Origin: Gammaproteobacteria bacterium | GTDB lineage: Bacteria; Pseudomonadota; Gammaproteobacteria; JACKNK01 | Length of the DNA: 64,000 nucleotides | Assembly (NCBI GenBank): GCA_024234955.1 | Contig: JACKNK010000001.1 | Span: 496,001 to 560,000, forward strand | Direction: 5' to 3' | Part shown: piece after piece, positions 61,126 to 64,000 of the stretch | How positions within the stretch are numbered: position 1 is the stretch's first letter | Layout: the number at the start of each line of letters is the position of its first letter | Made by a program: the position numbers and the translations under genes | The notes under the pieces: model-generated | Database searches by the model: none | Told to the model about the DNA's origin: nothing | What the model saw: the letters and a program-made list of their open reading frames with translations, nothing else

Positions 61126-62232
61126 TCACAAACGGGTAGCAGAGACGACAAACATCGGGTCGGATGTCCGACGTTGCGCTGCGTATTTGTCGTCTCTGGG
61201 CCGGGCGATTCCCTGTATCGACTCCGCACGATAATCCGCAAACATGCCGCTCTCACGCAGGTAATGCAGCACCAGCGCAGGTCTCTGAAAAGGATGCAAT
61301 TCACCCCATATCTGGACCGCCTTGGTCGGAAACCAGCGATCCGAAAAGGCAATCATCACCCGTCCGCCCGGCTTGAGCACACGTGCAACGTCGGTCAACA
61401 CGGCAACAGGGTCACGCAGATATTCGACCGACGCCGTACATAGCACCAGATCGAAGCGGCCCACCTCCAGGGACATGACCGGATTCCTGTTCAGATCGTG
61501 GCAAAGACGCTCGGACAAGCGCGAATTGGCCATGAGTTCTTCCAGATTCATGCCTAGCCCGACGACTTCCAGCGAATCGGGCTGATCTGGCAGATGCGAG
61601 GTCCAGCTACTCATCAGGTCGAGGACCGTCATACCCGGATGCAAAGCCTCGCCGTAATACCTGGTCAACCAGGTCCGGGCATTCGCGTCGAGGTGATGAA
61701 CCAGACGTACCGGACGATAAAACTGATCGTCCGCAGTCATATCCTCACAGCGCAACGAATTTTCATCGAGCCAGTCTACCGATAGATCGCCTGGCGGCAT
61801 TGCCTGCATGCCAATACCGGCAATACGGAGCGTATCCAGCGGGGCACCATCCAGGGCACTTTCCCAATCCGAGTCGGCGACCTGAACACTCGCCGGGAAG
61901 CTGGCCAACGGGGCATTCAGATCGATGCGCACATAACCGTCCCTGACATCCAGCACCCGCATGGGCTGAGTCGCATCGCCATCCGCCACCCCGGTGCCAG
62001 CCAGTCGCCGGGGGTAAAAGCGACCGGCATGCAGGGTCAATGGCTGACCATAACGACGAGCAAGCGCCATCTCCTCAAGCGGCACGTCCCGAACCAGCGA
62101 TGCATCCCACATCGGCACCAGATCACCGACATCAAGTTCACCGTCCCTGACGCCCATTGCGTCACCAACGACGATACGGTCGATGAATCGCACATCTCGG
62201 TCCTGCCAGCTCAAGCGGACTTCCACGCTCAC
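61126..62232 (-). CDS. FKBP/SlyD-like domain fused to class I methyltransferase
   Basis: A 368-residue protein. The C-terminal half is a SAM methyltransferase with MTVLDLMSSWTSHLPDQ, FDLVLCTASVEYLRDP and RVLKPGGRVMIAFSDRWFP. The N-terminal 120 residues (VSVEVRLSWQDRDVRF... and YVRIDLNAPLASF) look like a divergent FKBP/SlyD-type domain, where NxPLA is the conserved active-site region. The GTG at 62232 is the better start, with GGGAGG 8 bases upstream; the ATG at 62265 has none. Substrate unknown. Confidence 0.75.
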   Translation of the reverse strand: MSVEVRLSWQDRDVRFIDRIVVGDAMGVRDGELDVGDLVPMWDASLVRDVPLEEMALARRYGQPLTLHAGRFYPRRLAGTGVADGDATQPMRVLDVRDGYVRIDLNAPLASFPASVQVADSDWESALDGAPLDTLRIAGIGMQAMPPGDLSVDWLDENSLRCEDMTADDQFYRPVRLVHHLDANARTWLTRYYGEALHPGMTVLDLMSSWTSHLPDQPDSLEVVGLGMNLEELMANSRLSERLCHDLNRNPVMSLEVGRFDLVLCTASVEYLRDPVAVLTDVARVLKPGGRVMIAFSDRWFPTKAVQIWGELHPFQRPALVLHYLRESGMFADYRAESIQGIARPRDDKYAAQRRTSDPMFVVSATRL

Positions 62233-62398
62233 ACCGTTTCCCTCCCGATTAAAGCGTCTCAACATGGCGAATGACTATTTTGACTCGCCACGTCGAAATC
62301 AGGGAAAACGCCGGACAGCACTCCGCTGGCAATCTTGGAACAACAAACCGATGGGGAAATGATCGCGTCAACCGCCCCACCCGGATCGATGCGTTGAT

Positions 62399-63748
62399 CT
62401 AAGCCGCATTATCGGCATCGTCACGGAACCGATCCGGTGCGATGCCATGCTTATCCAATAAACGGGTAAAGGCTCGACGTTCCTTACCTGCCCGACGGGC
62501 CGCTGCAGATACGTTACCGTTCGTCGTTTCCAGAATCCGACGCAGATAGTCGCGTTCGAAGCGCGCCACCACCCTCGCCTTTTCGTCCTGAAAATCCCCC
62601 AGAGCCGCCGATGGCGACGCCCCGCCACCGATCTGCACCGGTTCGCCCATCACTGCCGGGACGCAGATGCTCGGCCCGGAACACATCACATGGCTGCGAT
62701 GCAGCTGGTTCTCCAACTCACGCACGTTGCCCGGCCAGTCATAGGTATCCATCCAGCGAAGGGTCAACGGATGCAGACACTTCTGCGGCTCCTCATACTG
62801 CCGTCCGAGATGACCGAGAAAATGTTCGGCCAACAATTCAACGTCGCCGTGGCGTTCCCGCAAGGGCGGCACCGTGAGATCGACCACATTGAGCCGGTAA
62901 TACAGATCCTCACGAAAATGTCCCTGATCGACCCAGGCGTGCAGGTCGCGGTTGGTCGCGCAGACCACCCGCACATCCGCATGAAACAGACGTTCACTGC
63001 CCACCGGGCGATATTCACGATCCTGCAGGAAGCGCAGCAAGGCGCCTTGAGCGCGCGCTGAAAGACTGTCTACCTCATCAAGGAACAGGGTGCCCCCATC
63101 GGCCTGAGCAACCAGACCCCGACGTGCCTGTCGTGCGTCGGTGAACGCGCCACGTTCATGGCCGAACAATTCGGCAAGCAGCAGGTCGTCACTCAAGGCG
63201 GCACAGTTCACCGGGACGAAAGATCGATCCTGGCGGGGACTGCAGTAATGGACGGCACGCGCCACCAATTCCTTACCTGTCCCGGTCTCTCCCGAGATTG
63301 CCACCGGCGCTGTATAAGCCGCCACGGTGGGAATCTGCCGGCGCAAACTTCGAATCGCCTCGGAACGCCCGATGATGTTGCGTTCCAGCAGATCGACGAG
63401 CAACGGATCGCCACCGCTTTCACTGGCTATCGCGTCGATACAACGAGCCAGCAACGCCTCTTCGAAGGGCGCCACCAACACCTGCCGACAACGAGCCAGC
63501 AACCCGGCGCAATCGAGCACGCCGGCATCCAGGGCGACCAGCAAATCGATGTCGGCAACGGCACGCGCTGCGATTTCGCTCAACGCCGCGTGGTCGGCTG
63601 AACCCACCACCAGAATCCGTGCTTCGTGTACTGACAACCCGATCTGATGCAACAACCCACGACAGCGGTTTTCAACGGCTCGTGACTGCTCCGTGCAACC
63701 CGAACCCGATATTCCTGACGCAACATCGGTCGATGACGACAAGGTCAT
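62399..63748 (-). CDS. Sigma-54-dependent transcriptional activator
   Basis: A 449-residue enhancer-binding protein. An N-terminal domain (about residues 40-115, RILVVGSADHAAL) resembles a receiver without an obvious phosphorylatable Asp. The AAA+ domain has Walker A SGETGTGKELVARAVH, GGTLFLDEVDSLS and the arginine finger region FREDLYYRLNVV. The sigma-54 contact loop reads GAFTDA instead of GAFTGA. The C-terminal Fis-type helix-turn-helix is NGNVSAAARRAGKERRAFTRL. Targets are not identifiable. Confidence 0.9.
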   Translation of the reverse strand: MTLSSSTDVASGISGSGCTEQSRAVENRCRGLLHQIGLSVHEARILVVGSADHAALSEIAARAVADIDLLVALDAGVLDCAGLLARCRQVLVAPFEEALLARCIDAIASESGGDPLLVDLLERNIIGRSEAIRSLRRQIPTVAAYTAPVAISGETGTGKELVARAVHYCSPRQDRSFVPVNCAALSDDLLLAELFGHERGAFTDARQARRGLVAQADGGTLFLDEVDSLSARAQGALLRFLQDREYRPVGSERLFHADVRVVCATNRDLHAWVDQGHFREDLYYRLNVVDLTVPPLRERHGDVELLAEHFLGHLGRQYEEPQKCLHPLTLRWMDTYDWPGNVRELENQLHRSHVMCSGPSICVPAVMGEPVQIGGGASPSAALGDFQDEKARVVARFERDYLRRILETTNGNVSAAARRAGKERRAFTRLLDKHGIAPDRFRDDADNAA

Positions 63749-63842
63749 AGCTCCTCCGACGATTCTTGTTTCCGTGCTCCAGCACAGTGCTTGAATTTCT
63801 CTGACGGTTGCCGCCTCGACTCATACATTCAATCACTTGGAT

Positions 63843-63884
63843 TCGAATATTCGAGCCATCTGCCATGTGCGCGCATACGCGCAC
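63843..63884. promoter_or_regulatory. Two palindromes upstream of the sigma-54 activator
   Basis: TCGAATATTCGA (63843-63854) and GTGCGCG-CATA-CGCGCAC (63867-63884) lie 95-136 bases before the activator's start. They may be regulator sites, possibly for autoregulation. Confidence 0.45.
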
Positions 63885-64000
63885 GGGTTGGTGATGCAAC
63901 GGGCTTGATCATAGACGGCTCGACAGAAAAGCAAGTGGCGAATTGTAAATTCGTGCGTTTTTGCCGGACGCGATGCGAATTCTGGGGCAACCACACCTCG

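Noticed and set aside
60812..61234. 140-codon plus-strand ORF overlapping the methyltransferase 3' end
   Set aside because: No ribosome site, no recognisable domain, and it overlaps a well-supported gene on the other strand.
63672..63899. 75-codon minus-strand ORF over the start of the sigma-54 activator
   Set aside because: It overlaps the activator's N-terminus and promoter in another frame and shows no protein features.

Overview
The window looks like a chromosome segment of a gammaproteobacterium with moderately high GC, most likely an aerobic chemolithoautotroph of the Halothiobacillus/Thioalkalivibrio kind. That placement is an inference from gene content: an EF-P-like EfpL, an aa3 cytochrome c oxidase with its full heme A and copper assembly set, a glycolate oxidase Fe-S subunit and an alanine/serine-glyoxylate aminotransferase (2-phosphoglycolate salvage), a rubrerythrin/CCG/DUF3501 cluster, and many small conserved membrane proteins. 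No rRNA, CRISPR array, prophage or plasmid backbone was seen. One tRNA is present, tRNA-Leu(CAA).

Layout. 0-3.6 kb: orphan chemosensory genes (CheR-TPR, double CheW) followed by a substrate-binding protein. 3.9-8.3 kb: a four-gene 2-oxoacid:ferredoxin oxidoreductase operon whose last gene fuses a GltD-like flavoprotein to a ferredoxin tail. 8.4-14.4 kb: Sel1 protein, a 65-aa protein, a PKHD hydroxylase, a glycosyltransferase coupled to mtgA, a coupled HupE/UreJ-like pair and a secreted protein. 14.5-17.4 kb: rubrerythrin, CCG Fe-S protein and DUF3501 behind a tandem operator. 17.5-23.9 kb: xseB-ispA, prfC, a CHAD protein translationally coupled to a ParA ATPase, gloB. 24.6-28.8 kb: RND efflux pair. 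28.8-34.2 kb: pstS-phoU-pstC-pstA-pstB2-pstB1. 34.4-42.4 kb: CbiX-like chelatase, SYLF protein, aminotransferase, efpL, SulP transporter, purKE. 42.4-51.6 kb: cytochrome oxidase region. 51.7-58.2 kb: glcF, queA, tRNA-Leu, sbcB, a frameshifted Na/Pi cotransporter and a UspA protein. 58.5-63.7 kb: a 2-phosphoglycerate-kinase-like protein with a histidine phosphatase, DUF3622, an FKBP-like/methyltransferase protein and a sigma-54 activator.

The observations I find most interesting are these. (1) The two PstB ATPases are degenerate in complementary ways, so their heterodimer should have one canonical and one dead ATP site. (2) The PhoU carries a fused low-molecular-weight phosphatase-like domain that has lost its nucleophile and its arginine. 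(3) A ~270-bp non-coding element is present twice, with short terminal inverted repeats, a 29-bp perfect hairpin and apparent target duplications; both copies sit in the T-tract of a terminator hairpin. (4) CHAD and ParA genes are coupled by a one-base overlap, which suggests positioning of polyphosphate granules. (5) A 5-bp tandem duplication breaks the Na/Pi cotransporter gene. (6) Two identical-architecture inverted repeats lie upstream of rubrerythrin. Phosphate is a recurring theme: Pst, PhoU, Na/Pi cotransporter, CHAD and a candidate Pho box all occur within 40 kb.
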